Below, piece by piece: positions 4,405 to 5,595 of a DNA stretch of 5,595 nucleotides (positions are counted from its first letter, which is position 1; each line of letters begins with the position of its first letter). The notes under the pieces were generated by a model, which worked only from the letters and a program-made list of their open reading frames with translations, did not search any database and had not been told where the DNA came from. The stretch is taken from the NCBI GenBank assembly GCA_035557095.1, contig DATMEB010000077.1, positions 1-5,595 of the forward strand, given 5' to 3'. The position numbers were made by a program, and so were the translations under genes. The stretch is from JALZDI01 sp035557095 (GTDB lineage: Bacteria; Actinomycetota; Actinomycetes; Propionibacteriales; Nocardioidaceae).

Positions 4405-5595
4405 TATCCCACCTCGCACAGGCTTCAACACCGACTATGGTGCCGCCGTGCCCGACCCGAACTACACGCACGGCCGGCCTCCGGCCGCACCGGCGAGCGT
4501 CATGAAAGGCGGCTCCCGCCTCCGCATGCGCAACTGGCGCCTGCGGACCAAGGTCATCGCCGTCATCGTGGTGCCGACGCTGACCGCGTTGATCCTCGGT
4601 GGCCTGCGCGCACAGGTCGACCTCGACCGCGCCGCGGAGTTCCGCCAGACGGTGAGCCAGGTGGACCTGGCCCGGAACGTGACGAGCGTGGTCCACGAGC
4701 TCCAGAAGGAGCGGACCCTGGCGGTCGCGCGGGTGGCCAGCGGCGGCGAAGGCCCCCGCACCGAGCTCGACACCCAGGTCAACCTCGTCGACCAGGCGGT
4801 CAGCTCGGCGCAGCAGGCGGCCGCGTCGCTCGACACCAGTGACGAGGCGGCCAAGAACCGCTACAACATCGGCCTGCAGCGGCTTTCCGCCCTGCAGTCG
4901 ATCCGGCGCACGATCGACCAGTCCGCCTACCCGGACGCCGCGGTCTTCGGCTCCTACTCGGCGGTGCTCGACGCGGTCGTGCGGCTGGGCCGGGAGATCA
5001 ACACCGCGGTGACCGACCGGAACCTGCTGCGTGAGAGCTCGGTCATCCAGTCGCTCTCGGAGAGCAAGGAGAGCGTCGCGAAGGAGAACGCGATCCTGCA
5101 GATCGCGGCCGCTCGCAACTCGTTCCCCTCCGACCTGCTCCAGCGCATCCGTGACGCGCAGTCCAGCGCCGCGAGCGCGCTGGCCGACTACCGCGCGAAC
5201 GCCTCGCTGGACCAGCAGTCGCTGTACTCGGACACCGTCTCCGGTACCGAGGTCGACAGCCGCCAGCGCATCAAGTCGCAGGCCATCGCGTTCGCCGAGC
5301 TCAACCGGCCGCTCAACATCCCGGCCGCGGACCTGACCAACTTCGGGTCGGCGACGCTCGAGCACCAGCGCGCGGTCGAGACCGAGCTGCTCAACGACCT
5401 GCGTGACGACGCCAACGCCCTGGCCGACTCGGCCACCGCGTCGGCATGGCGGGACGCGGCGATCGTGTTGGTCGCCCTACTGCTCGCGCTCGGCCTGATG
5501 GCGATCGTCACCAGGTCGCTGCTGAAGCCGCTGCGAATACTGCGCCGCGAGGCGCTCGAGGTCGCGAACCGCAGGCTGCCGGCCTCGGTGCAGCG
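4388..5595 (+). CDS. NIT-domain membrane sensor, probable histidine kinase (CvnA-like), N-terminal part
   Basis: The gene runs off the right edge; 402 residues are visible. A proline-rich cytoplasmic tail (1-43) and a basic stretch (44-55) precede a transmembrane helix at about 56-73. A long, mostly helical outer domain (about 75-353) follows, and contains HELQKERTLAVARVASG at 103-119, the LQ-ER motif typical of NIT nitrate/nitrite-sensing domains. A second transmembrane helix lies at about 355-375. From 376 RSLLKPLRILRREALEVAN is the start of a HAMP linker. In actinomycetes this architecture usually continues into a histidine-kinase ATPase domain, often heading a conservon with Roadblock, DUF742 and GTPase genes; neither can be seen here. 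An in-frame TGA at 4364-4366 limits the start. GTG 4388 has the best ribosome-binding site, though GTG 4448 and ATG 4502 remain possible. It is divergent from the ABC importer. Whether it really binds nitrate is not shown. Confidence 0.85.
   Translation, partial: MPDHTDIPPRTGFNTDYGAAVPDPNYTHGRPPAAPASVMKGGSRLRMRNWRLRTKVIAVIVVPTLTALILGGLRAQVDLDRAAEFRQTVSQVDLARNVTSVVHELQKERTLAVARVASGGEGPRTELDTQVNLVDQAVSSAQQAAASLDTSDEAAKNRYNIGLQRLSALQSIRRTIDQSAYPDAAVFGSYSAVLDAVVRLGREINTAVTDRNLLRESSVIQSLSESKESVAKENAILQIAAARNSFPSDLLQRIRDAQSSAASALADYRANASLDQQSLYSDTVSGTEVDSRQRIKSQAIAFAELNRPLNIPAADLTNFGSATLEHQRAVETELLNDLRDDANALADSATASAWRDAAIVLVALLLALGLMAIVTRSLLKPLRILRREALEVANRRLPASVQ

Noticed and set aside
4355..5365. 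Minus-strand 336-codon open frame opposite the sensor gene
   Set aside because: The plus strand carries clear transmembrane, NIT and HAMP features. The antisense product is Arg/Gly/Val-rich with no recognisable domain.

Overview
The window is high-GC DNA with strong G/C preference at third codon positions. Together with the gene content (a lipoprotein-dependent ABC importer and an extracellular-sensor histidine kinase of the type found in actinobacterial 'conservons'), this points to an actinomycete. The genus cannot be read from 5.6 kb.

Layout. Positions 1-261 (+) hold the last 86 codons of a thiamine-diphosphate enzyme resembling benzoylformate decarboxylase. Six bases separate its stop codon from the convergent end of a four-gene minus-strand operon. 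Read in its own direction, the operon runs from 3808 down to 268. It encodes a secreted lipoprotein substrate-binding protein (3808-2774), a first permease (2742-1969), a second, different permease (1972-1163) and an ATPase (1161-268). The two permease genes overlap as ATGA. The second permease and the ATPase gene are 1 nt apart, with the ATPase ribosome-binding site inside the permease gene. The genes therefore look co-transcribed and translationally coupled. The system belongs to the nitrate/sulfonate/taurine/thiamine-precursor (NrtA-SsuA-TauA-THI5) type of importer. Its substrate cannot be assigned from sequence alone.

Positions 3809-4387 are a 579-base divergent intergenic region. It is less GC-rich than the genes, especially around 4060-4220. 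It contains a candidate promoter for the transporter operon overlapped by an inverted repeat, a 25-bp imperfect palindrome, a separated pair of near-identical inverted elements, short direct repeats, and a weak 57-codon ORF whose end overlaps the next gene. Position 4388 to the right edge (+) encodes the N-terminal 402 residues of a membrane sensor: cytoplasmic tail, transmembrane helix, a long helical extracellular domain of NIT (nitrate/nitrite-sensing) type, second transmembrane helix and the start of a HAMP domain. The kinase part lies beyond the window.

How the parts may work together. The importer is a complete set (binding protein, two permeases, ATPase). The sensor is divergent from it and shares its intergenic region, so sensing and uptake of one small anion is a reasonable but unproven hypothesis. 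No RNA genes, CRISPR arrays, insertion sequences or clear terminators were seen. I do not see a clearly new system. The most interesting parts are the densely patterned intergenic region, the two-permease composition with an unusual EAA loop in one permease, and the sensor-transporter pairing.
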